Source of the DNA: Xanthomonas maliensis
GTDB lineage: Bacteria > Pseudomonadota > Gammaproteobacteria > Xanthomonadales > Xanthomonadaceae
Direction: 5' to 3'
NCBI RefSeq assembly: GCF_009192945.1
Contig: NZ_NSET01000006.1
Span: 124,001-188,000 of the forward strand
Length of the DNA: 64,000 bases
Below the pieces are notes generated by a model that worked only from the letters and a program-made list of their open reading frames with translations, did no database searches and was not told the origin of the DNA. This document shows positions 26,001 through 34,327 of this stretch, in pieces. Both the position numbers and the translations under genes were made by a program. Every line of letters begins with the position of its first letter. The stretch's first letter is position 1.

Positions 26001-26083
26001 GCGCCGATACAGCGACCGCCGCGGCCACGGCCAATAGCAGCACGGTGCAGCAAGCCAACCGCGGCGTACCGTCGCCGCCCTAG
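23060..26083 (+). CDS. Periplasmic beta-propeller sensor diguanylate cyclase (second of tandem pair)
   Basis: About 1007 residues from GTG 23060, which gives a normal signal peptide (MRFQYRQWKGARCR..., hydrophobic core ALLLALLSLAG, ANA cleavage). An ATG at 23000 gives an unusually long n-region and is the alternative. Architecture is the same as the upstream gene: propeller repeats (RLWVCTESGLYRF, GRLWVAGFQSL, GSVWIGTSRGVS), Y_Y_Y-like domain, one membrane helix (about 745-766), coiled coil, GGDEF. The active site is GGEEL near 884, and the I-site R-D-S-D lies 5 residues before RYGGEEL. The pair clearly arose by duplication but is now quite diverged. The Ala/Thr/Asn-rich tail after 965 is extra. 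Makes c-di-GMP in response to an unknown periplasmic signal. Confidence 0.87.
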   Translation: MRFQYRQWKGARCRTWAVALLLALLSLAGTANAQVASLRRYAHDQGLLGLAGTCLLQTRATRLWVCTESGLYRFDGRGFQQVTLDGLHNEPVFSMSEDPQGRLWVAGFQSLFVGDEHGFRRLARDEAQHLQNGLLLASLPWGTVVANGGNLELLRERADGGWRVEPLLDAATRKRVPDASKVLSVSVDGATLWIGCDRRLCAIDAQHRLQVFGPDQGVPNERWYSVLRDRDGALWVRGSSTLLYRPAGAAHFSVHPSPLHAQHAVGHQPSLVLDREGRVLVRTSDALLRWEGHRWRSFGVDNGLPAGLSDSLLVDSDGEIWMTMSGEGVIRWAGYDWIENWDADQGMPPAPTWSITRDAQGALLVGNESGIGRQTSADGRFAPALPQSGIQIVGMQRGDDGILWTLNSSGLLRRYAPDGSNAELGKLPRTGRRLLLDRQGRLWILSAGGMFVVEHARTDASLKPVSDLPAIAYNDIQQTADGSVWVSSANGLFRLQGDHWSKITVRVNGAASDPWISKFDISANGETWLSFYRPGLWHGVLRGQLLDLQAASDPAMADVGVYLLRKDSRGRLWVGHARGVDVYDGKRWSHLSQSQGLIWDDVSEAAFYEDQDGSVWIGTSRGVSHVRDPAHLFEQRKPNVRIDSISRGGIPLQRGQLVGWSDRPLHIALSSVDVYDDPSRVTVRYRILGLHDEWIQSETLSIDQPPLPAGHFRLQVQLLDHYRRQASPVVDLPFAIAPLWWQSPPALALYVLIGLGLLAGLWRWRHRHLVARERMLAELVAERTYQLEREKRDLETARAALALKASHDALTGLLNRAGVLDAMGDSLQTCAATGQPLAVLLIDLDHFKLINDEHGHLIGDAVLTKVGARLTACLRDSDKVGRYGGEELLLLLPGMNASGHHRLRAIHDAIGLPPYDVGCAAPLRVTCSIGVAWYRPGDTIATMLARADEALYRAKRLGRNRIESEEEADADLPAPPEIADSADTATAAATANSSTVQQANRGVPSPP

Positions 26084-26091
26084 CCACATTT

Positions 26092-26105
26092 GGAACGCCG
26101 CTTGC
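26092..26105 (+). promoter_or_regulatory. Sigma54 promoter of flhBA
   Basis: GGAACGCCGCTTGC, with GG 26092-26093 and GC 26104-26105. The first C of GGCAC is A. The -12 C is 35 bp before the flhB ATG, identical to fliE and fliL. Confidence 0.8.
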
Positions 26106-26139
26106 ATGGAGCTGGGCTGATCCCCCATCCGGCAGCCCC

Positions 26140-27270
26140 ATGTCCGAGTCCGAAGACGGCGGCGAACGCACAGAACTTCCCACCGAAAAGCGCCTGCGCG
26201 AGGCGCGCGAACAGGGCAACATCCCGCAATCGCGCGAGCTGTCGACCGCGGCGGTGTTCGGTGCCGGCGTGTTCGCGCTGATGCTGCTGGCACGCGGCAT
26301 CGGCGATGGCGCCAGCGTCTGGATGAAGACCGCGCTGAGCCCGGATCCGAAGATGCGCGAGACCCCGATGGCGTTGTTCGGCCACTTCGGCGACCTGCTG
26401 CTGCAGCTGCTGTGGGTGATGCTGCCGCTGGCCGGTATCTGCCTGGCTGCCGGCCTGGCCGGCCCGCTGTTCATGAGCGGACTGCGCTTTTCGACCAAGG
26501 CGATCATGCCCGACCTCACCAAGCTCAACCCCATGAACGGCTTGCAGCGCATGTGGGGCAGCCACAGTCTGGCCGAACTGACCAAGTCGATCCTGCGCTT
26601 GCTGTTCGTCGGCCTGGCGGCCGGCTTGTGCATTTCCGGCGGGCTGCAGGGCCTGCGCGCACTGGTCAACCAGCCACTGGAACAGGCGATCGGCCATGGC
26701 CTGGACTTCACCAAGAGCCTGCTGCTCTACACCGCCGGCGCCCTGGTGCTGCTGGCGGCCCTCGATGCGCCCTACCAGAAGTGGAACTGGCTGCGGAAGC
26801 TGAAGATGACCCGCGAAGAGGTCAAGCGGGAAATGAAGGAAAGCGAGGGCAGTCCCGAGGTCAAGGGCCGGATCCGGCAGATGCAGATGCAATTGTCGCA
26901 GCGCCGGATGATGGAGGCCGTGCCCACCGCCGACGTGGTGCTGATGAACCCCACCCACTACGCGGTGGCGCTGAAGTACGAGGGCGGCAAGATGCGCGCG
27001 CCGGTCGTGATCGCCAAGGGCGTGGACGAAATGGCGTTCCGGATCCGCGAAGCGGGCGAACAGCACCGGGTGCCGGTGGTGACCGCCCCGCCTTTGGCAC
27101 GCGCCTTGTATCGGGAAGGTCAGCTCGGCAAGGAAATCCCCGTGAGACTCTATTCGGTCGTGGCCCAGGTCCTGTCCTACGTCTACCAGCTGCGCGGGTG
27201 GCGCGGCGGCCCGATGCCGGAACTGCCGGCGCTGGATGTGGATGAGTTCGGCAAGGGGGCCAGCGCATGA
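26140..27270 (+). CDS. flhB: Flagellar export specificity switch FlhB
   Basis: 376 residues. Four membrane segments in the N-terminal 220 residues (for example AAVFGAGVFALMLLARGIG), then a cytoplasmic domain with the self-cleavage motif NPTH in VVLMNPTHYAVALKYEGGKM (about 270). The N-terminus GGERTELPTEKRLREAREQG is diagnostic. FlhB changes export from rod/hook to filament substrates after FliK action. Overlaps flhA by ATGA. Confidence 0.96.
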   Translation: MSESEDGGERTELPTEKRLREAREQGNIPQSRELSTAAVFGAGVFALMLLARGIGDGASVWMKTALSPDPKMRETPMALFGHFGDLLLQLLWVMLPLAGICLAAGLAGPLFMSGLRFSTKAIMPDLTKLNPMNGLQRMWGSHSLAELTKSILRLLFVGLAAGLCISGGLQGLRALVNQPLEQAIGHGLDFTKSLLLYTAGALVLLAALDAPYQKWNWLRKLKMTREEVKREMKESEGSPEVKGRIRQMQMQLSQRRMMEAVPTADVVLMNPTHYAVALKYEGGKMRAPVVIAKGVDEMAFRIREAGEQHRVPVVTAPPLARALYREGQLGKEIPVRLYSVVAQVLSYVYQLRGWRGGPMPELPALDVDEFGKGASA

Positions 27271-29360
27271 GCGCCCAGCCCGCCCCGATGAACGTCCGCC
27301 GCATCATGGAGTTGCTCCGCAACGGCCTGGGCGCGCCACTGGCCTTGTTGGCCATGCTCGCCATGCTGATGGTGCCGCTGGCCGCACCGGTGCTGGACGC
27401 GCTGTTCACCTTCAACATCGCCATCTCGCTGATGGTGCTGCTGGCGGTGGTGTACGTGCAGCGCCCGCTGGAGTTCACTATCTTCCCGATCGTGCTGTTG
27501 ATGACCACGATGCTGCGATTGGCGCTCAATGTCGCCTCCAGCCGCGTCATCCTGATCAACGGCCAGGACGGCCACGCCGCTGCCGGCAAGGTCATCGAGG
27601 CCTTCGGCCAGTTCGTGATCGGCGGCAATTACGCGGTCGGCATCGTGGTGTTCGCGATCCTGACCATCATCAACTTCGTGGTGATCACCAAGGGTGCCGG
27701 TCGCGTGTCGGAAGTGACCGCGCGCTTCATCCTGGATGCGATGCCCGGCAAGCAGATGGCCATCGACGCCGATCTCAACGCCGGCTTGTTGACGCGCGAA
27801 GAAGCCAAGGCCCGTCGCGAGGAGGTCCGCGAGGAAGCCGACTTCTACGGCGCGATGGACGGCGCCAACAAGTTCATCCGCGGCGACGCCATCGCCGCCA
27901 TCCTGATCCTGTTCATCAACCTGGTCGGCGGCATGGCCGTAGGCATGCTCCAGCACGGCATGTCCTTCGTCGATGCAGCCTCGACCTATACCCTGTTGTC
28001 GATCGGCGACGGTCTGGTCGCGCAGTTGCCGGCCTTGCTGGTGTCGTCTTCGGTCGCCTTGCTGGTCACCCGCGCCTCGCGTGCGCAGGACATGCGCGGG
28101 GCGATGATCGGCCAGGTCTTCGGTCAGCACCGTGCGCTGGCCGTGGCCGCCTCCATCCTGGGCCTGGTCGGCCTGGTCCCGGGCATGCCCAATGTCGCCT
28201 TTCTGACGCTGGGCCTGGTGCTGGGCCTGATCGCCTGGAAGATGTACAAGCGCAGTATCGCCAAGCCCACCGCCGGCGACCCGGCCAGTGACCCGCAGGC
28301 CGCTGCCGCGGCGACTGCCGCCCAGGCCAGCGCCGAGCTGAGCTGGGACGAGCTGCGGCCGATCGACCCGCTGGGCCTGGAAGTCGGCTACCGATTGATC
28401 CCGCTGGTGGACAAGAACCAGGGCGGCGAGCTGATGGCGCGGATCAAGGGCGTGCGCCGCAAGCTCACCCAGGACATCGGCTTCCTGGTGCCGCCGGTAC
28501 ACATCCGCGACAACCTCGAACTGTCGGCCAATGCCTACCGCCTGCTGGTGCACGGGGTACCGGTGGCGACGGCGGAAATCTATCCCGACCGTGAACTGGC
28601 GCTGGACCCGGGCGGTGCGCTCGGCCAACTCGACGGCATTCCCGGCAAGGATCCGGCATTCGGCCTGGAGGCCACCTGGATCCAGCCGCATCAGCGCGCC
28701 TACGCCGAATCGATGGGCTATACCGTGGTCGACCCGGCCACCGTGGTGGCCACCCACCTGTCGCACCTGATTCGCGAGCACGCCCCGGAACTGCTCGGCC
28801 ACGAGGAAGTGCAGCAACTGCTGGCGACCCTGGCCAAGACGGCGCCGAAGATGGTCGAGGACCTCACGCCCAAGGCGCTGCCGATGTCGGTGGTGGTGCG
28901 GGTGCTGCAGAACCTGCTGGTGGAGAAGATTCCGGTGCGGCAGCTGCGCAAGATCGTCGAAGCATTGGTGGAGCACGCCCCGCACAGCCAGGACCCGGCC
29001 GCGCTCACCGCCGCGGTGCGCACCTCGCTGGGCCGCTTCATCGTGCAGGAGATCGCCGGCATGTCGGCCGAACTGCCGGTGTTCACCCTGGCCCCGCAAC
29101 TGGAGCGGGTGCTGCAGGAATCCACTCATGGCAATGGCGTGGCACTGGAGCCCGGCCTGGCCGAGCGGCTACACCAGAGCCTGGCCGATTGCGTCGGCAA
29201 GCAGGAAGCGCGCAACGAACCGGCGGTGGTGCTGGTGCCCGGCCCGGTCCGCGCCGCATTGGCCCGCCTGGTCCGCCACAGCGTGCCCAGCCTGTCGGTA
29301 CTTGCCTATAGCGAGGTCCCCGAAGACAAGCGCCTGAAGCTGGTCGGCACGATCAGCTAA
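27267..29360 (+). CDS. flhA: Flagellar export gate protein FlhA
   Basis: 697 residues, the usual length. Eight membrane segments lie in the first ~330 residues, with the FHIPEP-type signature region around LEFTIFPIVLLMTTMLRLALN and IVVFAILTIINFVVITKGAG; between helices 4 and 5 is EVTARFILDAMPGKQMAID. The cytoplasmic C-terminal half (from about 360) carries the nonamer-ring domain with VVDPATVVATHLSHLI. FlhA is the proton-driven export gate and chaperone docking site. Ends the flhBA unit; REP hairpins follow. Confidence 0.96.
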   Translation: MSAQPAPMNVRRIMELLRNGLGAPLALLAMLAMLMVPLAAPVLDALFTFNIAISLMVLLAVVYVQRPLEFTIFPIVLLMTTMLRLALNVASSRVILINGQDGHAAAGKVIEAFGQFVIGGNYAVGIVVFAILTIINFVVITKGAGRVSEVTARFILDAMPGKQMAIDADLNAGLLTREEAKARREEVREEADFYGAMDGANKFIRGDAIAAILILFINLVGGMAVGMLQHGMSFVDAASTYTLLSIGDGLVAQLPALLVSSSVALLVTRASRAQDMRGAMIGQVFGQHRALAVAASILGLVGLVPGMPNVAFLTLGLVLGLIAWKMYKRSIAKPTAGDPASDPQAAAAATAAQASAELSWDELRPIDPLGLEVGYRLIPLVDKNQGGELMARIKGVRRKLTQDIGFLVPPVHIRDNLELSANAYRLLVHGVPVATAEIYPDRELALDPGGALGQLDGIPGKDPAFGLEATWIQPHQRAYAESMGYTVVDPATVVATHLSHLIREHAPELLGHEEVQQLLATLAKTAPKMVEDLTPKALPMSVVVRVLQNLLVEKIPVRQLRKIVEALVEHAPHSQDPAALTAAVRTSLGRFIVQEIAGMSAELPVFTLAPQLERVLQESTHGNGVALEPGLAERLHQSLADCVGKQEARNEPAVVLVPGPVRAALARLVRHSVPSLSVLAYSEVPEDKRLKLVGTIS

Positions 29361-29370
29361 CAACGCCCCC

Positions 29371-29435
29371 GTAGGAGCGCCCCTGGGCGCGACCAGCTTT
29401 ACCGACAAGCTCGTCGCGCCCAGGGGCGCTCCTAC
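29371..29435. repeat. REP-type palindrome (copy 1)
   Basis: GTAGGAGCGCCCCTGGGCGC at 29371 and its inverse ending in GCGCTCCTAC at 29435 form a 65-nt stem-loop. The GTAGGAGC head is typical of the RAYT-associated REP families of xanthomonads and pseudomonads. It lies just after flhA and may slow or end readthrough. Confidence 0.85.
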
Positions 29436-29489
29436 AAACGATTCCCGCGCCCGGACGGCGATCAGCCAAAAACCGCCAACGCCCCCCCC

Positions 29490-29554
29490 GTAGGAGCGCA
29501 CCCGGGCGCGACCCGCTTTACCGACACGCCCGTCGCGCCCAGGGGCGCTCCTAC
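29490..29554. repeat. REP-type palindrome (copy 2)
   Basis: Second 65-nt copy, 119 bp after the first and in the same orientation, with the same GTAGGAGCGC...GCGCTCCTAC ends and a slightly diverged loop. The remainder of 29361-30017 shows no gene, only the flhF promoter. Confidence 0.85.
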
Positions 29555-29848
29555 AAAGATTCCCGTGCCCTGCCGGCAACCGACCGCCATACCCGGCGTC
29601 GGAAAGCCGCCACCGGCCCGGACCTCGAATCGATTGCAGTGCGCAGGCCACTTCGGGGCGTTCCAAGTGCGCCTGGCTCGACCCGGGCCCCGCGATCGCA
29701 CCCGTCCGCAGCAAGACACAACCGCCTCGCCACGCGCGAAAAAGTCAATCGATCCAGTGGCTTGAAGCCTTCGGAATGGACCAGCGGCATAGCGCCCACG
29801 CTGCCCGATGCTCCAGCTCCACGCGCCGGAACCCTGGCACCACGTTTT

Positions 29849-29862
29849 GGCACACCGCATGC
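29849..29862 (+). promoter_or_regulatory. Sigma54-type promoter upstream of flhF
   Basis: GGCACACCGCATGC, with GG 29849-29850 and GC 29861-29862; the usual TTGC is ATGC. It is 156 bp before the preferred flhF start (30018) and 30 bp before an alternative in-frame ATG at 29892. Confidence 0.6.
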
Positions 29863-30017
29863 ATTAGCACTGGCGAGCCCGCAACCCTTCGATGCGCTGC
29901 GTGGCCCAGGACTCGGCACGAACCAATCGGACAGGCACCCATGACGCAGGCAACACACCTTTCTTCATCGCGCACCCGCCCGGCGTCCGGCGCGTGCTTG
30001 TCCCGGGAGCAGCTGGC

Positions 30018-31664
30018 ATGAAAATCAAACGCTTCGTCGCTCCGGACATGCGCACCGCCTTCCGCATGGTGCGGGACGAACACGGTCCGGACGCGGTCAT
30101 CCTGTCCAACCGTCGCACTGCCGAAGGTATCGAGATCGTCGCTGCCAGCAATTACGACGAGGAGTTGGTACAGCGGGCGCTGGAAACCGCCCGCAACGAA
30201 TCGCAGGTACCTGCGCCCGCCCCGGCACCGGCAGCTCCTGCCGCGCCGGCACGGGCGGCGCAGGCCGCCGCCAGCGACGCCGGCATCAGCCAGCGCCAGC
30301 GCGTGGCCAACGCCGCTGAAGACATGATCGCCGCGATGGCCCTGCGGCAACCGCTGCATGTGCCGCGCGCCGCCCCCGCACCGACCCCGATCCGCACTGC
30401 GGCACCGCCGCCGGTGCAGGCGCCGGTGCAGACCCTGCCCACGCCCGCCCCCCGCCAGGAGCACGCGCTCTCGGCAGTGCCGGAACAATTGTTCGCCGAC
30501 TTCCTGACCACCCCGCCGGTGGCGCGCAACGACGCGCCGAAGGCCGTCGAGGCCCCGGCCCCGGTCCAGGCGCCGATCCAGGCCGTCGCCGCACCGCTGC
30601 CGCTGGAGCTGGACACCGACGTCCTGCCGGCCGATGCCGACTTCGACCTGCCCGAGGCGCTGCCGCAGATCCTGCCGCCGGCCGCGTTGCCGCCGCTGGC
30701 CGTCGCCGCGCCGGTACTGGCCGCGGTGCCCGTCGCCGCCCCGGTGGCGATGCAGAACGACGAGGAACTCAAGCACCTGCGCGGCGAGCTGGCGCTGATG
30801 CGGCAGATGATCGAGCGCGAGATGAACCGCCTCACCGACGAGCGCCTGCGCGGCTCGCCGGTGCGCGCCCAGGCGCTGGAACTGATGGACGACTACGGCT
30901 TCGATGCCGGCCTGACCCGCGATATCGCCCTGCAGATCCCCGCCGACACCGAACTGCATCGCGGCCGCGGCCTGATGCTGGGCCTGCTGTCCAAGCGGTT
31001 GCCGGTCTCGCCGGCCGACCCGCTGGAGCGTGGCGGCGTGATCGCCCTGGTCGGCCCGACCGGCGCCGGCAAGACCACCACCATCGCCAAGCTGGCGCAG
31101 CGCTTCGCCGCCCAGCACGCACCGCGCGACGTGGCCCTGGTCACCACCGACACCCAGCGCGTGGGTGGCCGCGAGCAGCTGCACAGCTACGGCCGCCAGC
31201 TCGGGATCGCGGTGCACGAGGCCGACAGCGCCGAAAGCCTGCTGGACCTGCTCGAGCGCCTGCGCGACTACAAGCTGGTGCTGATCGATACCGCCGGCAT
31301 GGGCCAGCGCGACCGCGCCCTGGCCGCGCAGCTGAACTGGCTGCGCGCCGCGCGCCAGGTCACCTCGCTGCTGGTGCTGCCGGCCAACGCACATTTCGCC
31401 GACCTCGACGAGGTCGTGCGGCGGTTCGCCCATGCCAAGCCCCAAGGCGTGGTGCTGACCAAACTCGACGAGACCGGACGCTTCGGCAGCGCCCTGTCGG
31501 TGGTCGTCGATCACCAGATGCCGATCACCTGGGTCACCGACGGACAACGGGTCCCGGACGACCTCCACCGTGCCAATGCCGCCAGTCTCGTTCTTCGCCT
31601 TGAAGATTTGCGGCGCGCTGCCGATAAGCCCTGTACTCCGGAGCACAACCATGCCGTCGCGTGA
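30018..31664 (+). CDS. flhF: Flagellar biosynthesis SRP-type GTPase FlhF
   Basis: 548 residues from ATG 30018 (MKIKRFVAPDMRTAFRMV, the conserved FlhF start, with GGGAGC upstream). An in-frame ATG at 29892 would add 42 residues of non-conserved sequence. The B-domain is long and Ala/Pro-rich (about 60-250). The GTPase core carries G1 GPTGAGKTTTIAKLAQRFA (about 350), DTAGMGQRDRAL (G3) and TKLDETGRFGSAL (G4). FlhF places the polar flagellum and recruits FliF. The FlhG gene overlaps its 3' end by 14 bp, matching their antagonistic pairing. Confidence 0.94.
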   Translation: MKIKRFVAPDMRTAFRMVRDEHGPDAVILSNRRTAEGIEIVAASNYDEELVQRALETARNESQVPAPAPAPAAPAAPARAAQAAASDAGISQRQRVANAAEDMIAAMALRQPLHVPRAAPAPTPIRTAAPPPVQAPVQTLPTPAPRQEHALSAVPEQLFADFLTTPPVARNDAPKAVEAPAPVQAPIQAVAAPLPLELDTDVLPADADFDLPEALPQILPPAALPPLAVAAPVLAAVPVAAPVAMQNDEELKHLRGELALMRQMIEREMNRLTDERLRGSPVRAQALELMDDYGFDAGLTRDIALQIPADTELHRGRGLMLGLLSKRLPVSPADPLERGGVIALVGPTGAGKTTTIAKLAQRFAAQHAPRDVALVTTDTQRVGGREQLHSYGRQLGIAVHEADSAESLLDLLERLRDYKLVLIDTAGMGQRDRALAAQLNWLRAARQVTSLLVLPANAHFADLDEVVRRFAHAKPQGVVLTKLDETGRFGSALSVVVDHQMPITWVTDGQRVPDDLHRANAASLVLRLEDLRRAADKPCTPEHNHAVA

Positions 31665-32535
31665 ATACGCAAAGCTGACCAACGCCTTCCCCCTGTCGGC
31701 AACCCGTCCTGAGCCCCTGGGCCCGGTGCGCACCATTGCCGTGACCGGCGGCAAGGGTGGCGTAGGCAAGACCAACCTCTCGGCCAACCTGGCGGTGGCC
31801 CTGGCCGACATGGGCAAGCGCACCCTGCTGCTCGATGCCGACCTTGGCCTGGCCAATCTGGACGTGGTGCTGGGGCTGTCGCCCAAGTACACGCTGGCCG
31901 ACCTGATCGCCGGCCGCTGCACGCTGGACGAGGTGATCATCGAAGGCCCGGGCGGCGTGCTGGTGGTGCCGGCGGCGTCCGGTCGCCGCCACATGGCCGA
32001 ACTGGCCCCGGCCCAGCACATCGGCCTGGTCAACGTGTTCTCCGAACTGGAGCGCGACCTGGACGTAATGGTCATCGACACCGCTGCCGGCATCACCGAC
32101 AGCGTGCTGACCTTCTGCCAGGCCGCCCAGGACACCGTGGTGGTGGTCTGCGACGAGCCGGCCTCGATCACCGACGCCTACGCGCTGATCAAGGTGCTCT
32201 CGCGCGAACGCGGCGTGGACCGTCTGCAGATCGTCGCCAACATGGTGCGCGACCCCAACGAAGGCCGCCTGCTGTACGACAAGCTGTCGCGGGTGTGCGA
32301 GAAGTTCCTCGGCGACGTCTCGCTGAACTACCTCGGCCACGTGCCGCAGGACGACTGGCTGCGCCTGTCGGTGCAGCGCCAGCAACCGGTCATCAAGGCC
32401 TACCCGGCCAGCCCCTCGGCGCAGGCCATTGCCGAGATCGCCCGTCGCACCTCGCGCTGGCAGGCCCCTACCGTGCCGCGCGGCAATGTCGAGTTCTTCG
32501 TCGAACGCATCATCCAACGGGGGGTTGCCGCATGA
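31651..32535 (+). CDS. flhG: Flagellar number regulator FlhG/FleN (MinD-like ATPase)
   Basis: 294 residues from ATG 31651 with GGAG at 31640-31643. The deviant Walker A is TGGKGGVGKTNLSANLAVAL, followed by LLLDADLGLANLDVVLGLSP and VMVIDTAAGITDSVLTFCQA. The C-terminal amphipathic helix of membrane-binding MinD relatives is short. FlhG limits flagellar number at the pole, acting on FlhF and on the sigma54 activator FleQ. The stop overlaps the fliA start. Confidence 0.93.
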   Translation: MPSREYAKLTNAFPLSATRPEPLGPVRTIAVTGGKGGVGKTNLSANLAVALADMGKRTLLLDADLGLANLDVVLGLSPKYTLADLIAGRCTLDEVIIEGPGGVLVVPAASGRRHMAELAPAQHIGLVNVFSELERDLDVMVIDTAAGITDSVLTFCQAAQDTVVVVCDEPASITDAYALIKVLSRERGVDRLQIVANMVRDPNEGRLLYDKLSRVCEKFLGDVSLNYLGHVPQDDWLRLSVQRQQPVIKAYPASPSAQAIAEIARRTSRWQAPTVPRGNVEFFVERIIQRGVAA

Positions 32536-33287
32536 ACACCGCCGCCGCAGCGCAGTACCGTGCCGTCCAGCGCAACAACGCCAACGACGTGGTCACCCAG
32601 CACGCCGACCTGGTGCGTCGCATCGCCCACCACCTGGCCGCGCGTCTTCCGGCCAGCGTGGAAGTGGACGATCTGATCCAGGCCGGCATGATCGGCCTGA
32701 TCGAGGCCTCGCGCAGCTATGACTCCGAACAGGGCGCGTCATTCGAAACCTACGCCTCGATCCGCATCCGCGGTTCGATGATCGACGAAATCCGCCGCGG
32801 CGACTGGGTGCCGCGCTCGGTCCATCGTCGCGCCCGCGACGCCGCCGCGGCGGTGCGCAAGATCGAACAGAACACCGGCCGTGCCGCCGCTGCCACCGAG
32901 GTGGCGGCCGCGATGGAGATGCCGCTGCCGGAATACCTGCGCTTGATGGAAGACGCCGCACGCGGCCAGGTGCTGAGCCTGGAATCGCGCATCGAGGACC
33001 ACGGCGAGCTGGATACCACCGCCAAGGGCGGGCCCAATCCGCAACAGATGATGGAGCGCGGCGAATTCGGCCGCGAACTCGGCAAGGCCATTGGCCAACT
33101 GCCCGAACGCGAACAGCTGGTGCTGTCGCTGTATTACGAGCAGGAATTGAACCTGAAGGAAATCGGCGCCGTGCTCGGTGTGAGCGAGTCACGGGTGTGC
33201 CAGATCCATGGCCAGGCGGTGGTCCGTTTGCGCGGCCGTCTCAAGGTATTCGAGCTGGCCGATGCCGGCGTCGACAACGACGAATGA
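32532..33287 (+). CDS. fliA: RNA polymerase sigma factor FliA (sigma28)
   Basis: 251 residues from ATG 32532 (ATGA overlap with flhG). Regions 2, 3 and 4 are in order: DLVRRIAHHLAARLPASVEV, DDLIQAGMIGLIEASRSYD, FETYASIRIRGSMIDEIRRG (region 2), and YEQELNLKEIGAVLGVSESR with VCQIHGQAV (region 4). FliA transcribes late flagellar, stator and chemotaxis genes. Many sites of its expected class lie downstream in this window, and two lie before the diguanylate cyclases. Confidence 0.95.
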   Translation: MNTAAAAQYRAVQRNNANDVVTQHADLVRRIAHHLAARLPASVEVDDLIQAGMIGLIEASRSYDSEQGASFETYASIRIRGSMIDEIRRGDWVPRSVHRRARDAAAAVRKIEQNTGRAAAATEVAAAMEMPLPEYLRLMEDAARGQVLSLESRIEDHGELDTTAKGGPNPQQMMERGEFGRELGKAIGQLPEREQLVLSLYYEQELNLKEIGAVLGVSESRVCQIHGQAVVRLRGRLKVFELADAGVDNDE

Positions 33288-33309
33288 CTTTTCGTGTTAG
33301 GAGCTTGAT

Positions 33310-33702
33310 GTGAACAAGAACATGCGGATCCTGATCGTGGACGATTTCTCGACGATGCGACGCATCGTCAAGAATCTGTTGGCCGATCTTGGCTTTACCA
33401 ATACCGCAGAAGCCGAAGACGGCAACAGCGCGCTGGCCGCGCTGCGGGCCAGCACCTTCGATTTCGTGGTCACCGACTGGAACATGCCCGGCATGACCGG
33501 CATCGACCTGCTGCGCAACATCCGCGCCGACGCCAAGCTCAAGCACCTGCCGGTGATGATGGTGACCGCCGAAGCCAAGCGCGAGCAGATCATCGAAGCG
33601 GCCCAGTGCGGCGTGAACGGCTACATCATCAAGCCGTTCACCGCACAGACACTGGAAGAGAAGCTCGGCAAGGTGTTCGAGCGCCTGGCGGCGACCGCCT
33701 GA
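33310..33702 (+). CDS. cheY: Chemotaxis response regulator CheY
   Basis: 130 residues from GTG 33310, with a strong AGGAG at 33299-33303. Single receiver domain: acidic pocket [14 protein letters not shown], phospho-acceptor Asp in [12 protein letters not shown] (about 59), Thr in [13 protein letters not shown], and Lys in [15 protein letters not shown]. It is the motor-binding CheY, encoded with cheZ and a CheA behind fliA. Overlaps cheZ by a TGATG junction. Confidence 0.95.
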   Translation: MNKNMRILIVDDFSTMRRIVKNLLADLGFTNTAEAEDGNSALAALRASTFDFVVTDWNMPGMTGIDLLRNIRADAKLKHLPVMMVTAEAKREQIIEAAQCGVNGYIIKPFTAQTLEEKLGKVFERLAATA

Positions 33703-34325
33703 TGGACGCCATCCTCGACACCGATGCCGAGCGCGCTGCGCTGATCGAACGCCTGCAAGGCGCGTTGGATGCGCTGGAAAGCGGTGACGAGCTGGCGTGG
33801 CGACGCGAAGTCGACACCCTGGCCGCGCTGCGCACCCGCCCGATGATGCAGCGTCTGAGCCGGCTCGCCCGCGAGCTGGGCCAGGCGCTGGGCGAATTGC
33901 CCACCCTGCCGGAAGAAGCCGGCGAGCTGGACGACGCCTGCTCGCGCCTGGACCACGTGGTGGAAATGACCGAGAAGGCCAGCCACCGCACCCTGGACCT
34001 GGCCGAAGAGTGCCGCACGCTGGCCGAGCAACTGCGCTCGGGCGGGCTCAACGTCGACCAGGGCGTGCTGCTGGACAAGATCCGCCACAACCTGACCGAA
34101 CTGGCCTTGGCGCAGAGCTACCAGGACCTGAGCGGACAGATCATCCGTCGCGTCGCCGGCATCGTGCGGCGTGTCCATGAAGGTTTCGGAGCGCTCGGCC
34201 TGCCGCCGAAGGATCCGCAGCCGAAGAACGACGGCGGCCTGGCCGGTCCTGCGATCAAGGGCCTGGATCGTCACGCGGTGTCGCAGGACGACGCCGACGA
34301 CCTGCTGTCCGGACTGGGGTTGTAA
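33702..34325 (+). CDS. cheZ: CheY-P phosphatase CheZ
   Basis: 207 residues from ATG 33702. A long helical hairpin contains the catalytic region ELALAQSYQDLSGQIIRRVAG (catalytic Gln in QDLSGQ), and the C-terminal peptide DDADDLLSGLGL is the CheY-binding tail. CheZ removes the phosphate from CheY. It sits between cheY and cheA with a 2-bp gap to cheA. Confidence 0.94.
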   Translation: MDAILDTDAERAALIERLQGALDALESGDELAWRREVDTLAALRTRPMMQRLSRLARELGQALGELPTLPEEAGELDDACSRLDHVVEMTEKASHRTLDLAEECRTLAEQLRSGGLNVDQGVLLDKIRHNLTELALAQSYQDLSGQIIRRVAGIVRRVHEGFGALGLPPKDPQPKNDGGLAGPAIKGLDRHAVSQDDADDLLSGLGL

Positions 34326-34327
34326 CC

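Noticed and set aside
29892-30017. Extended N-terminus of FlhF from ATG 29892
   Set aside because: The extra 42 residues are non-conserved and the usual FlhF start MKIKRF with a ribosome-binding site is at 30018.
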